Shown piece after piece: positions 11,497 through 20,625 of a DNA stretch of 39,214 bases (the first letter of the stretch is position 1; each line of letters begins with the position of its first letter). The notes under the pieces are model-generated. The model saw only the letters and a list, made by a program, of their open reading frames with translations. It did not search any database and was not told the origin of the DNA. The stretch lies in contig DAHVZT010000145.1 in the NCBI GenBank assembly GCA_027323885.1, forward strand, positions 1 through 39,214, read 5' to 3'. Both the position numbers and the translations under genes were made by a program. The stretch is from Acidobacteriaceae bacterium. Its GTDB lineage: Bacteria; Acidobacteriota; Terriglobia; Terriglobales; Acidobacteriaceae.

Positions 11497-12204
11497 ATGA
11501 CTCATTTGGCGAATCCATGGGCCATGCATGACAATATGCACATGCATCGCAAACATTTGCTGCTGCCCGCTCGTTTGGGCATGCTTGTATTCGCAGCGGG
11601 AATTCTCTTCGCAGCGCTTTCCTCTTTCGCCCAAAAGGCGGACGTGAACGTCAATATTTTTGGCGCTTTTCCTTCCACGGCGACGGGACCGGCTCCGAAC
11701 GTGAACGGCGAAACATTTTCTCCGGTGAGACAGACGGCAGATCCTTCGGCAGGTTTTCGGATGGGCGCGCGCTATGTTTTCAGCCCGGTATTCGGTCTGG
11801 AAGCGAACTTTAGCTACAGCCGCGCGACCCAGCACTTTACTGGCAATGCTCAGCAGAGCGGCGTCGTCTACTCTCATGCCAAGTCTTTTACGATCGATTA
11901 CGTCGCCACGCCGAAGATCATTTTCCACGGTTTCCAGCCATTTATTCTGGCTGGCGGCGGTGTAATTTCCTACAACATCTCCAGTTTCGCGGCGTTGCCA
12001 GCGAGGCCAGAGTATGTTCCCGTTTTCTTTGAGTATGGAGGGGGCGCCGATTATCACCCTGCGCAGTTCCCGAACTTTATGGCAATGCGATTCGAGTACA
12101 GAGGATTAGTCGGCCACGCGCCCGATTATCTGCTACCATACTTGGCAACTTCCAAATTCATCAATATCGCCGAACCGCAGGTGGGACTGGTGTTCAGGTT
12201 CTAG
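11497..12204 (+). CDS. Outer-membrane beta-barrel domain protein
   Basis: Signal peptide (LLLPARLGMLVFAAGILFAALSSFAQ), amphipathic barrel-like strands, terminal aromatic LVFRF. Start may be an internal ATG (11524/11536/11542). Confidence 0.75.
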   Translation: MTHLANPWAMHDNMHMHRKHLLLPARLGMLVFAAGILFAALSSFAQKADVNVNIFGAFPSTATGPAPNVNGETFSPVRQTADPSAGFRMGARYVFSPVFGLEANFSYSRATQHFTGNAQQSGVVYSHAKSFTIDYVATPKIIFHGFQPFILAGGGVISYNISSFAALPARPEYVPVFFEYGGGADYHPAQFPNFMAMRFEYRGLVGHAPDYLLPYLATSKFINIAEPQVGLVFRF

Positions 12205-12214
12205 CCGCGATTCC

Positions 12215-12790
12215 ATGCACTGCGGTGCGGTCCGATTGCAGTTGCCAGTCGAGGGACGGATGGGATGTGTGACGGTCCAGCCTAGCGAAACTATGAACGC
12301 CAAGCCTTGCCACCGGCGTTGGCTGGTGATTATCGGTGCTCTTAAACTGGTGAAGGGTGTTTTGTTTTTAGCCCTGGGTTTCGCGTTGCTTCGCATCCTG
12401 CATCGCGACTTTTATATGATCGCCCTGCGTGTATCGGAGGCCCTGCGGCTGGACCCGGAGCGTATTGCCGTTTCCAAACTGCTGGAAAAGGCAACCTTGC
12501 TGGACGTCCATCGCCTGAAGCAAATGAGCGGGCTTATTTTTGCCTACGCCTGCCTGGATTTCATTGAGGGCACGGGCCTGGTGCTTGAAAAGCGATGGGC
12601 GGAATACTTTACACTGGTCCTCACAACGGCATTCTTGCCTCTGGAAGCCATTAAGCTGGCCCATCACCCCAATCGATGGACCTTTCTGCTGCTGTTGATC
12701 AATGTGCTTCTCGTGGTCTATCTGGCGTCGCTTTTGCGGGGCCAGCATATTGCGCGGAAAAACGCCGGTTTCGCAGACGCGCGCGTTTAG
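12215..12790 (+). CDS. DUF2127-like integral membrane protein
   Basis: LVIIGALKLVKGVLFLALGFALLR, DVHRLKQMSGLIFAYACLDFIEGTGLVLEKRWAEY. True start uncertain (12260 or 12293 possible). Confidence 0.7.
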   Translation: MHCGAVRLQLPVEGRMGCVTVQPSETMNAKPCHRRWLVIIGALKLVKGVLFLALGFALLRILHRDFYMIALRVSEALRLDPERIAVSKLLEKATLLDVHRLKQMSGLIFAYACLDFIEGTGLVLEKRWAEYFTLVLTTAFLPLEAIKLAHHPNRWTFLLLLINVLLVVYLASLLRGQHIARKNAGFADARV

Positions 12791-12916
12791 TTCAAGCAAA
12801 GCTTGCCGCCACGCCGTCCGGGACCGCTTGTCATCCGGGGCCGCACGCGAACAAATCCGAGCAAGGCGAGCAGCCCGCACGCTTCTTAGGACCACAACAG
12901 GACGACAGGAACTCCG

Positions 12917-14215
12917 CTAAGGCTGGCTGAAACGTTTCTTCAGCCCCTGCCAGCACTCAAAATATTCGTGCTGCAACACCTTTGTCTCCAGGGCAAAACG
13001 GGTTGGGCGGATGACCAGTTGCGTTTCGAACATAAAAGCCATCGTGCCTTCCAGCTTCTGCGGTCTCAGTTCGGCCGCGCTTGCCTTCTGAAACGTTTCC
13101 GCGTCCGGTCCATGGCCCGACATGCAATTGTGCAGACTGGCGCCTCCTGGAATGAATCCCTCGGCTTTGGCATCATATTGGCCGACGAGCAGGCCCATAA
13201 ATTCGTTCATCAGATTGCGATGGAACCACGGGGGACGGAAGGTGTTTTCGGCTACCAGCCATCGTGGCGGGAAGATTGCGAAATCGCAGTTCGCTGTGCC
13301 GGGAACTGCGCTTGGAGCGGTCAGAACCGTGTAGATGGAAGGATCGGGATGGTCGAAGGAAACCGAGTTGATGCAGTTGAATTTGAAAAGGTCGTACTTG
13401 TAAGGCGCATAGTTGCCGTGCCATGCAACGACATCCAGGGGCGAGTGGTCGATCTCAGCCTGCCATAAATTGCCGAGAAACTTGCCGACGATCCGGTAGC
13501 TGCCATCCAGGTCTTCATGCGCCGCCACCGGCGTCTGGAAATCGCGGGGATTCGCCAGACCATTGGCTCCGATCGGCCCAAGGTCGGGCAGCCGGAAGCT
13601 CAAACCATAGTTTTCGCAGATGTAGCCGCGTGCCTCTTTATCAATCAGTTCAACTTTGATCTTGATGCCGCGGGGAATCATGCAGATTTCCCCCGGCTTC
13701 ACCGAAAGAATTCCCAGCTCCGTGTGGATCAGCAGACTGCCCAGCTGCGGCACCATCAACATTTCGCCGTCCGCGTTGTAGAAGTAGCGGCCTTCCATGG
13801 AGCGGTTGGCCGCGTACCAATGGATTCCGACACCCGTCTGCATGGACACATCGCCATTGCCGCCAAGCGTCACGAGCCCGTCTATGAAGTCTGTAGGCTC
13901 TGCGGGGATGGGTATGGGGTTCCAGCGCATCTGGTTTGGCGGCGTTTGGACTTCATCAAAGGGGCCGCTGCGGATTAGCCGCTGGGGCAGCGGTTCGAAA
14001 GGCTTGTGCGTCACCGACGGCCGGATGCGATACGTCCATGTGCGCCGGTTCAGGTGTCGCGGCGCGGTGAAAGGCGAGCCGCTCAGTTGTTCCGCATACA
14101 GGCCCAGCGGCGCGCGCTGCGGAGAGTTCTGCCCGGCGGGCAGCGCGCCAGGCACCGCTTCCGTCGAGAAGTGATTTCCGAAACCGGGCTGGTACTGCAA
14201 TTCCTTTGCTGCCAT
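12917..14215 (-). CDS. hmgA: Homogentisate 1,2-dioxygenase
   Basis: [69 protein letters not shown] before the ATG. Confidence 0.95.
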   Translation of the reverse strand: MAAKELQYQPGFGNHFSTEAVPGALPAGQNSPQRAPLGLYAEQLSGSPFTAPRHLNRRTWTYRIRPSVTHKPFEPLPQRLIRSGPFDEVQTPPNQMRWNPIPIPAEPTDFIDGLVTLGGNGDVSMQTGVGIHWYAANRSMEGRYFYNADGEMLMVPQLGSLLIHTELGILSVKPGEICMIPRGIKIKVELIDKEARGYICENYGLSFRLPDLGPIGANGLANPRDFQTPVAAHEDLDGSYRIVGKFLGNLWQAEIDHSPLDVVAWHGNYAPYKYDLFKFNCINSVSFDHPDPSIYTVLTAPSAVPGTANCDFAIFPPRWLVAENTFRPPWFHRNLMNEFMGLLVGQYDAKAEGFIPGGASLHNCMSGHGPDAETFQKASAAELRPQKLEGTMAFMFETQLVIRPTRFALETKVLQHEYFECWQGLKKRFSQP

Positions 14216-14314
14216 TCAACTGCCCTCCAAAGTCCTTTTTGTTGCGCCTATAAAATTACACTTCTCCGGCAGGTTTTGTATGAACCCTCGAATTAGGACG
14301 CTTGAAGGTTGGAT

Positions 14315-15091
14315 TCAGAACTTGAAGTAAAGGCTCGCCACCGGCTCCTGGGTGAGCACGGAATGATTGGAATGCAGGAAACTGCTTCCAAAACTCGGTG
14401 CCTTATATGCAAGACCTCGATATTCCAAGCGAACTCCCAGGTGCCTAGTCCAAAGAGGAGCGTCGATGCCAATGGCATAAAGTCCCGCGAAGCAATTTTG
14501 CGCTGAAATGTTCAAAGGTACTGCAATGATCGAACGTAGCGGTGGCGGAACGATGGGCTTTTGCGATGAGGTCTGGTAGGTTAGCGCAGTCTCGGCCGCC
14601 GGCGGCACAAACACTAAATCGCCAAGGCCGACTTCTCCATACGGCCGCAGTCGAAGTAATGAAATTGGGGATTTCACCAGATACGCCCCGGTAAATTCAT
14701 GCATGGAGGCCGGAACCCTTGCGTTCGCCGGAGTCACAGAACCACAAACAAGCCCGCATACAGATCCAAAGGTGACGCGGTAGTATTCGGAAAATCTGGT
14801 ATAGCCGTAGTTCGCGTCGAGGCCCAGCCACCAATGGTCGGACTTATGGAAGCTGAAGAGCGCGCCGGCGGAGTCGTTCGTGCTTTGAGCGATGGGTTGT
14901 GAGGTGGCCGCTACCGTGCTGGTGAACTGGCCAAAAATGCCCACCGAGATGTCCGCATTATCGATCGCAGACGATGGATCGGAGTTCTTCTTGTGCTGTG
15001 CTAAGCCCGAAAGACCAGCCACGAAAAGCGAAACCGCTACGAGCCCTCGCAGGATGGGTTGGCTGCGGAAAGAATGCATGAGTTGTCGCAT
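14315..15091 (-). CDS. Outer-membrane beta-barrel domain protein, related in layout to 11497..12204
   Basis: ORF opens at 15433 but MRQLMHSFRSQPILRGLVAVSLFVAGLSGLAQ at 15091 fits a signal peptide; C-terminal ASLYFKF. Confidence 0.75.
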   Translation of the reverse strand: MRQLMHSFRSQPILRGLVAVSLFVAGLSGLAQHKKNSDPSSAIDNADISVGIFGQFTSTVAATSQPIAQSTNDSAGALFSFHKSDHWWLGLDANYGYTRFSEYYRVTFGSVCGLVCGSVTPANARVPASMHEFTGAYLVKSPISLLRLRPYGEVGLGDLVFVPPAAETALTYQTSSQKPIVPPPLRSIIAVPLNISAQNCFAGLYAIGIDAPLWTRHLGVRLEYRGLAYKAPSFGSSFLHSNHSVLTQEPVASLYFKF

Positions 15092-15462
15092 CGGATGGCA
15101 CGGTCTCCTATTTAGCAAATTTCCAGCATCGGTCATCAGGCGGACTGATCGTCGGTGGCGATGATAAGTCCGCCTGGCTTTTGGTCTTGGACAAATTACG
15201 GTAACAAGCGGATGCGCCGGACACAAGGTAACTCTCAACTCTGTGATCTGCCCGGTATTTTGGGCTGCTGAAGATTCATCGGCACCCAGCCAGCGCGCTC
15301 CGTTATCGCAAAAAATAAACTTCACCGGTTTCAGTGCAACCGCGCACGGCCCGGAATCAGATTCGATAACACTATAGGCGGGGCTTTTGCTCCGGACTCC
15401 CACAAATACCAGAGTGATCTGCCTGGTCCTCACTCTTTTTCAACATACCCACAGATTTTTGT

Positions 15463-15468
15463 TTGACA
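15463..15468 (+). promoter_or_regulatory. Consensus -35 hexamer TTGACA upstream of mraZ
   Basis: Perfect TTGACA about 25 bp before the GTGG boxes; no clean -10 at 17 bp (AGAGTT), GATAGA lies at 14 bp. Confidence 0.4.
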
Positions 15469-15490
15469 AGCCAATACTTTACGATAGAGT

Positions 15491-15520
15491 TGTGGACGAA
15501 AGTGGTCTAAAGTGGTGACG
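15491..15520 (+). promoter_or_regulatory. Putative MraZ-binding direct repeats (three GTGG boxes, 10-bp period)
   Basis: tGTGGacgaa / aGTGGtctaa / aGTGGtgacg; GTGG at 15492, 15502, 15512, between the -35 and mraZ. Confidence 0.7.
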
Positions 15521-15610
15521 CGGGGGAGAAAAGCAGTAGGATTTAGGCAGGGTACCCGCCCAAAACCGGCTTCCACCCGTAACCAGTAATGCACGAGCAA
15601 GGTGAATGGC

Positions 15611-16051
15611 ATGTTTCGCGGCAACCATCCAACCCGGGTCGATGAAAAGGGAAGGCTGAAGTTGCCTGCGGAATTCAAGCGCCATATTGAAGAGAAATAC
15701 GGAATGCGGTTCTACATCACCAGCCGGGACGGGCAAACCGCAGAGGTTTACCCGCTGGAGGAATGGGAAAAGATCGAGCAGAAGCTAGCTGCGATGCCGA
15801 ACTCCAACCCGGCGAAAAAGAAGTTGCTGGATAGGGTGAGCTATTTCGGCCAAGTTGCAGAAATGGATACACAAGGAAGAGTTTTGATCCCGCAGATTTT
15901 GCGGGAAACGGCAAAGGTGATGGGCGAAGTGGCAGTGTTCGGCAAGCTGACGTATTTGGAGGTTACCAATATGGACAGCTTCCGCCAGAATATGGACGCC
16001 AATCCGCTGACGGATGCAGATGCTGAAGCTCTTGCCGCCTTCGGTCTTTAG
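15611..16051 (+). CDS. mraZ: Transcriptional regulator MraZ
   Basis: MFRGNHPTRVDEKGRLKLPAEFK and DTQGRVLIPQILRE double AbrB-like motifs; the ORF track starts upstream at 15602. Confidence 0.95.
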   Translation: MFRGNHPTRVDEKGRLKLPAEFKRHIEEKYGMRFYITSRDGQTAEVYPLEEWEKIEQKLAAMPNSNPAKKKLLDRVSYFGQVAEMDTQGRVLIPQILRETAKVMGEVAVFGKLTYLEVTNMDSFRQNMDANPLTDADAEALAAFGL

Positions 16052-16054
16052 CAG

Positions 16055-17062
16055 ATGAACGACCAGGCCCCCCAGGGGGCGCACAGCCGAACCAGGAGGC
16101 ATGTGCCGGTTCTTTTAGAAGAAGCAATACGGTTTTTGCGAATCCTGCCGGGCGGCACCTATGTGGATGCCACGCTCGGCCTGGCCGGGCACAGTTTGGA
16201 AATTGCCCGGCGCCTGGGTCCCGAAGGCCACCTGATCGCATTCGATCGCGATCCGGAGGCCATTGAGACCGCGGAGGCGAGGTTCACGGAGTTACGAGCG
16301 GAACTGAAAGATCAGACGCCGCGCATCACGATCCACGCCGAAGCGTTTGCCGAGCTTGCAAAGAGAACAGAACCGCGGAGTCTGGACGGGATACTGGCCG
16401 ACTTCGGGGTCAGCTCGCTGCAACTGGACACAGCGCAAAGAGGATTCAGTTTTCAGGCAGACGCGCCGCTTGACATGCGGATGGACCCGCGCAGCGGAGT
16501 GACTGCCGAACAAGTGGTAAATCAGGCGGGCGAGGAAGAGCTTGCAAATCTGATTTACGAATTCGGAGAGGAAAGGAGGTCGCGGAGAATCGCCAGAGCA
16601 ATTGTCAGGGCGCGGCCTGTGACGACCACGGCACAACTGGCCAGAGTCGTTGCAAGCAGCGCCCCGGCAATAAAAAGCGATCGCATTCATCCGGCGACGA
16701 GAGTCTTTCAGGCGCTCCGAATTTATGTGAATGGGGAACTCGACCAAATCACCGCACTGCTGCAGCAAGCGCCGAAGTTGTTACGGTCAGGCGGTAGGAT
16801 GGTGGCGATCAGTTTCCATTCGCTCGAAGACCGTATCGTGAAAGATGCCTTTCGAGAGGGAAGAACAAGCGGAACCTGGCAGGTGCTGACGCCCAAGCCG
16901 GTGACCGCAACGGAACTTGAGATTCGCGGCAACCCGCGTTCGCGCAGTGCCAAATTACGCGCGGCCGAGCGGATGGCTGAGCCGGACAGCTCCAGCAGCA
17001 AGTTTGAACGAAAGCCGGGAATGAAACCCGGCAGGCAGAAAGACAAAAGTTTACGGCGCTAG
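16055..17062 (+). CDS. rsmH: 16S rRNA (cytosine-N4)-methyltransferase RsmH
   Basis: HVPVLLEEAIRFL, DATLGLAGHSLEI, LADFGVSSLQLDTAQRGFSF, RVFQALRIYVN, ISFHSLEDRIVK. Confidence 0.95.
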   Translation: MNDQAPQGAHSRTRRHVPVLLEEAIRFLRILPGGTYVDATLGLAGHSLEIARRLGPEGHLIAFDRDPEAIETAEARFTELRAELKDQTPRITIHAEAFAELAKRTEPRSLDGILADFGVSSLQLDTAQRGFSFQADAPLDMRMDPRSGVTAEQVVNQAGEEELANLIYEFGEERRSRRIARAIVRARPVTTTAQLARVVASSAPAIKSDRIHPATRVFQALRIYVNGELDQITALLQQAPKLLRSGGRMVAISFHSLEDRIVKDAFREGRTSGTWQVLTPKPVTATELEIRGNPRSRSAKLRAAERMAEPDSSSSKFERKPGMKPGRQKDKSLRR

Positions 17063-17099
17063 CCGAATTCGGCAGCGCCGGGCAGGATCGGGCCGGGTT

Positions 17100-17227
17100 T
17101 GTCCCACCCTTCTTTCAGGCGAAAGAACAGCGCACATAGAACGTCCCCAATCCCTCCAAGCTCAACGAGCCTGGCCCGAAGAAGTTGAGGGATTGCCTGA
17201 GAAGCAAGGACCCGGAAATGTGGGACA
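17100..17227. repeat. Putative degenerate intergenic repeat cluster in the rsmH-ftsL spacer
   Basis: TGTCCCAC (17100-17107) inverted as GTGGGACA (17220-17227); internal hairpin TTCTTTC-AGGC-GAAAGAA (17110-17127); a minus-strand reading gives NPSTSSGQAR, resembling translations of dispersed intergenic repeats. Confidence 0.45.
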
Positions 17228-17338
17228 CACAAAGATTGAGGCCCGTGCAACGGTACGCGGCCAATCGCAGCAGCGGAGAGCCCAGTTGGGGGACTGCCTT
17301 TCCGTCCACGTCGACCAAACATTCGAGGAGGCAAAGTT

Positions 17339-17458
17339 ATGTCGCACATATATGACTTTTTTGACAATCACATGGAAGTGTCGGGCGCCGTTATTTTCGG
17401 TGTCCTGACCGTGGCTGCCTGCGTAGCCATCGCCGCGGCAATCAGCGGAGTCATGTAG
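17339..17458 (+). CDS. 39-aa single-TM small protein inside the dcw cluster
   Basis: ATG at 17339 preceded by GAGGAGG SD at ~7 nt; translation MSHIYDFFDNHMEVSGAVIFGVLTVAACVAIAAAISGVM then TAG; hydrophobic C-terminal two-thirds. Absent from the ORF track, probably because it is below its length cutoff. Confidence 0.7.
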   Translation: MSHIYDFFDNHMEVSGAVIFGVLTVAACVAIAAAISGVM

Positions 17459-17518
17459 GTCGCACTCCGCCGCATCGATTGGGAACGCCTCACAGCAGGA
17501 GCAGAGTAAAGGAACCTT

Positions 17519-18037
17519 ATGGCAGCAGCGCGCGTCGTACTCGAGAGTTTTCGGGAGAAGGGTCATTGGAGCGCCGAAACGGCAATGGAGCACAACCGAT
17601 GGCTGTTCGCGGCACAACAACGCGCCCGTCGCGGACCCACTCCTGAAGTCTTTTTCGAAAAGCGTTTGGACAATTCTCGTCTGGTAAAAGCCGACGATCC
17701 TGTCCGTAAGCGCGAGATGCGCAGCTTTTCCGTTGCCGCGGTTTTCTTTTTCGTTTTTCTCATGCTTTATAGTTGGCAGCACTTCAGCTCGATCGAGTAT
17801 GGCTATCGGATCGAGACCGAGCGGGCGCAGTTGCAGCACCTTCAGGATGAAAACCATCAACTGGGCCTGACGGAAGCGCAACTGACCCGCTCGGAGCGTA
17901 TTGACCGGCTGGCGCACCAGATCGGGATGCAATCTCCGCAACCCGGACAGACGATTTCTCCAGGTATGATGGACGGCAATCCTGAGGCGCCCGTTCTTGC
18001 ACAGGTAAGGGAACCAGCCATGCCCAATTTCCGGTAA
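17519..18037 (+). CDS. ftsL: FtsL-like cell division protein
   Basis: Position between rsmH and ftsI; single TM (SFSVAAVFFFVFLMLYSWQHF) followed by a coiled-coil-like segment (ETERAQLQHLQDENHQLGLTEAQLTRSERIDRLA). Confidence 0.75.
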   Translation: MAAARVVLESFREKGHWSAETAMEHNRWLFAAQQRARRGPTPEVFFEKRLDNSRLVKADDPVRKREMRSFSVAAVFFFVFLMLYSWQHFSSIEYGYRIETERAQLQHLQDENHQLGLTEAQLTRSERIDRLAHQIGMQSPQPGQTISPGMMDGNPEAPVLAQVREPAMPNFR

Positions 18038-18054
18038 CAGCCGGTAGACTGTAT

Positions 18055-20409
18055 GTGCAAAGCCCATCCAAACGTGCAGGACTGAACAACGGCATGAGCC
18101 GAAAATCCACGCAGCCGCTTTCCGCTCCCATTCCCCGGCTGCGTTTCGTCATCTTAGCGACCGCGTTCCTATTGTGGGCAATGGTCATAGCAGGGCGGCT
18201 GATCTGGCTGCAGGTTTTTCGCCATGCGGACTATGCCGCGCGCGAAATGCGTCAGCAGCAGCGCACCTTTCAGATAGCTCCGCGACGCGGCGTGTTATAC
18301 GATCGCAACCTGCGCGAGCTCGCAATGACCGCGCTGGTCGATTCCGTTTACGCCGTGCCCAGCGAAATTGCCGACAAGCAGGCCACGGCGAAGAAGCTTG
18401 CCGCTGTAGTCCACGCCGACCCGAAGGACCGCTACACCACTGCGGCGCAGATCGCCGCGCGTCTCCGGGCCTCGCGCAACTTCGCATGGGTGGCGCGTAA
18501 GGTGGACTCCGATGTAGCGGCGCGCGTGCGGGCGCTGAATCTGAAGGGTGTGTACCTGCAGAAGGAATTCAAGCGGTCCTACCCGGACAACAGTCTTGCC
18601 GCGCAGATTCTTGGATACGTAAGCCTGGACGACAACGGGCTCGGCGGCTTGGAATATCGCTATGACAAGATCCTGCACGGCAAGCCCGGCCGCGTTCTAA
18701 CGGCGGTGGACGCGCGCCGGCAGGCCCTGGGCAGCGTGCAGCGCGATCCTCAGGCCGGGGAGAATCTTGTCCTCACGCTGGATGAGCACATCCAGTTCAT
18801 CGCCGAGCAAGCGCTCGATCATGCAATGGAGCGGACCAAAGCGGCGAACGGCACCATCGTCGTTCAGGACCCCTCCAGCGGGCAGATTCTCGCGCTGGCA
18901 ATTCGACCGACCTTCAATCCAAACTCTGTAAGGCACGTTCCATCCGATTTGCTGCGCGACAATGCTGTCAGCGGCGTGTATGAGCCGGGCTCGGTGTTCA
19001 AGCTGGTGACCTATTCCGCCGCGTTGAATGAGCATGTCATTACGCCCGACACAATGATCAACTGCCTGGGAGGCCAGATCAATGTTGCGGGCAGAATGGT
19101 GCATGACGACCGCGACGCCATCAGGTACGAGAGCCGTTACCACAACGTGATCTCCGCAACGGAGGCCCTGGAACAGTCGAGCGACGTTGCCGCGATCGAG
19201 CTGGCGGAACGCCTGGGTAAGGATCGCTTCTATCAGTACATTCGCGCCGCCGGGTTCGGGGGGCGCACCGGGATTGAGCTGCCCGCAGAGACGCGCGGCC
19301 TGTTGAAGCCGCCCATGCGTTGGAATCCCACGACCATCGGCTCCATCCCGATGGGCCAGGAAGTTGGCGTGACCCCGATCCAATTGGTGAGCATGGTTTC
19401 CATGATCGCCAACGGAGGGATGTACCTGCCGCCGCACATCATCCTGCAGAGCTCGAGCGAGGCCAAGGGCGGCAAGTTGATGCCGGAGCCATTTCATCCG
19501 GGCCACGAACTGCCCGACCCTTTGCCTGCAGGCGCGCATCGCGTCATCTCCACCATGACAGCGGCAGAAATGCGCAAGATGATGCAAGCCGTGGTGCTTC
19601 ATGGAACTGGAATCCCGGCGCAGCTGAACGGATACAGCGCGGCGGGAAAAACCGGAACTGCGCAGAAAATTGACCCCCGAACCCACACATACTCAAAAAC
19701 GAAATACATTGCTTCCTTTGCGGGCTTCGCACCGGTCAACGATCCGGCGATCACGGTGGTAGTCGTAATGGATTCGCCACAATACTCCATGCATTACGGC
19801 ACGTCAGCCAGCGCTCCGGTCTTTCACGAGATGGCGCAACAAATTCTGGAATATCTTGGTGTGCCGCATGATGAGCCTTTGAAATCCACGAACGAAATTG
19901 CGGCGATTGTCAGCCATGCGCCAGCGGACGATGCTCCGGCGGAGCACCTGGATGATCTGAGCACCTTGTTTGCGGAAGTCAATCATTTGCCCGCAGACGA
20001 TCCGCTGCGAGCGCCCGCCAGGGAAACCGTAGGCGCGAACGCGGACGCAGATGAAGCTCGGGCGTATCAGCCCAACCCAACGCAGGGCGACAACGCGAAT
20101 GGCAGCGGGGAGGCTCAGGGCGATGCGGCCACGGGCGCCACTGCAATCGCCGATGACCCATCGCCGGCTCATTCGCAGCCTGCGCCCGCGGTTGTCGCCG
20201 CGGCAAGCTCCCCAGTACGGAGCAAAAATGTGGGACCCCTTATTACGGTGCCGAACTTTGCTGGCCAGCCTATGCGGAGCGTTGTGGGAACTGCGGCAAA
20301 TCTGGGATTGAATGTGCGCGTGTATGGAAATGGATTGGCGTCCGACCAGGCTCCGGCCGCGGGAACCCAAGTGCCTGCCGGGACGGCGGTCGTGGTGCGA
20401 TTCCATTGA
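18055..20409 (+). CDS. ftsI: Peptidoglycan transpeptidase (class B PBP, FtsI/PBP3) with C-terminal PASTA-like domain
   Basis: YEPGSVFKLVTYSAAL (SxxK), EQSSDVAAIEL (SxN position), AAGKTGTAQKID (KTG), C-terminal VPNFAGQPMRSVVGTAANLGLNVRVYGNG. ATG at 18094 is an alternative start. Confidence 0.93.
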   Translation: MQSPSKRAGLNNGMSRKSTQPLSAPIPRLRFVILATAFLLWAMVIAGRLIWLQVFRHADYAAREMRQQQRTFQIAPRRGVLYDRNLRELAMTALVDSVYAVPSEIADKQATAKKLAAVVHADPKDRYTTAAQIAARLRASRNFAWVARKVDSDVAARVRALNLKGVYLQKEFKRSYPDNSLAAQILGYVSLDDNGLGGLEYRYDKILHGKPGRVLTAVDARRQALGSVQRDPQAGENLVLTLDEHIQFIAEQALDHAMERTKAANGTIVVQDPSSGQILALAIRPTFNPNSVRHVPSDLLRDNAVSGVYEPGSVFKLVTYSAALNEHVITPDTMINCLGGQINVAGRMVHDDRDAIRYESRYHNVISATEALEQSSDVAAIELAERLGKDRFYQYIRAAGFGGRTGIELPAETRGLLKPPMRWNPTTIGSIPMGQEVGVTPIQLVSMVSMIANGGMYLPPHIILQSSSEAKGGKLMPEPFHPGHELPDPLPAGAHRVISTMTAAEMRKMMQAVVLHGTGIPAQLNGYSAAGKTGTAQKIDPRTHTYSKTKYIASFAGFAPVNDPAITVVVVMDSPQYSMHYGTSASAPVFHEMAQQILEYLGVPHDEPLKSTNEIAAIVSHAPADDAPAEHLDDLSTLFAEVNHLPADDPLRAPARETVGANADADEARAYQPNPTQGDNANGSGEAQGDAATGATAIADDPSPAHSQPAPAVVAAASSPVRSKNVGPLITVPNFAGQPMRSVVGTAANLGLNVRVYGNGLASDQAPAAGTQVPAGTAVVVRFH

Positions 20410-20478
20410 TTGAAATCAGGACGGACTGCGCTACACTACCCTGCAAAGCGTCATCATGGCCGTCTGTCTAGAATGTCA

Positions 20479-20556
20479 GTTGCCATTCTGAGCGCAGCTA
20501 AGGATCTGTTGTTTTGCGGACCCAGGGCAAAAATCCTTCGCGGCGTTCAGGGCAAC
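20479..20556. repeat. Long imperfect palindrome in the ftsI-murE spacer, dispersed-repeat-like
   Basis: GTTGCC-att-CTGAGCGCAGCTAAGGAT ... ATCCTTCGCGGCGTTCAG-GGCAAC; 6 bp plus 15 of 18 bp paired, 27-nt central segment. Confidence 0.7.
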
Positions 20557-20625
20557 AACATCGAATTTTGCGCAGAGTGACCATGCGTCGCAGCTTTTCC
20601 AGGATAGGAAGTTCCCCATCCAGCT

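Noticed and set aside
17162-18067. 301-aa minus-strand ORF over ftsL and the rsmH spacer
   Set aside because: Ends in GNPSTSSGQAR, a repeat-derived translation, and lies antisense to ftsL; not a credible gene.
18697-19686. 329-aa minus-strand ORF antisense to ftsI
   Set aside because: Opposite strand carries intact PBP motifs; the antisense product has no recognisable domain.
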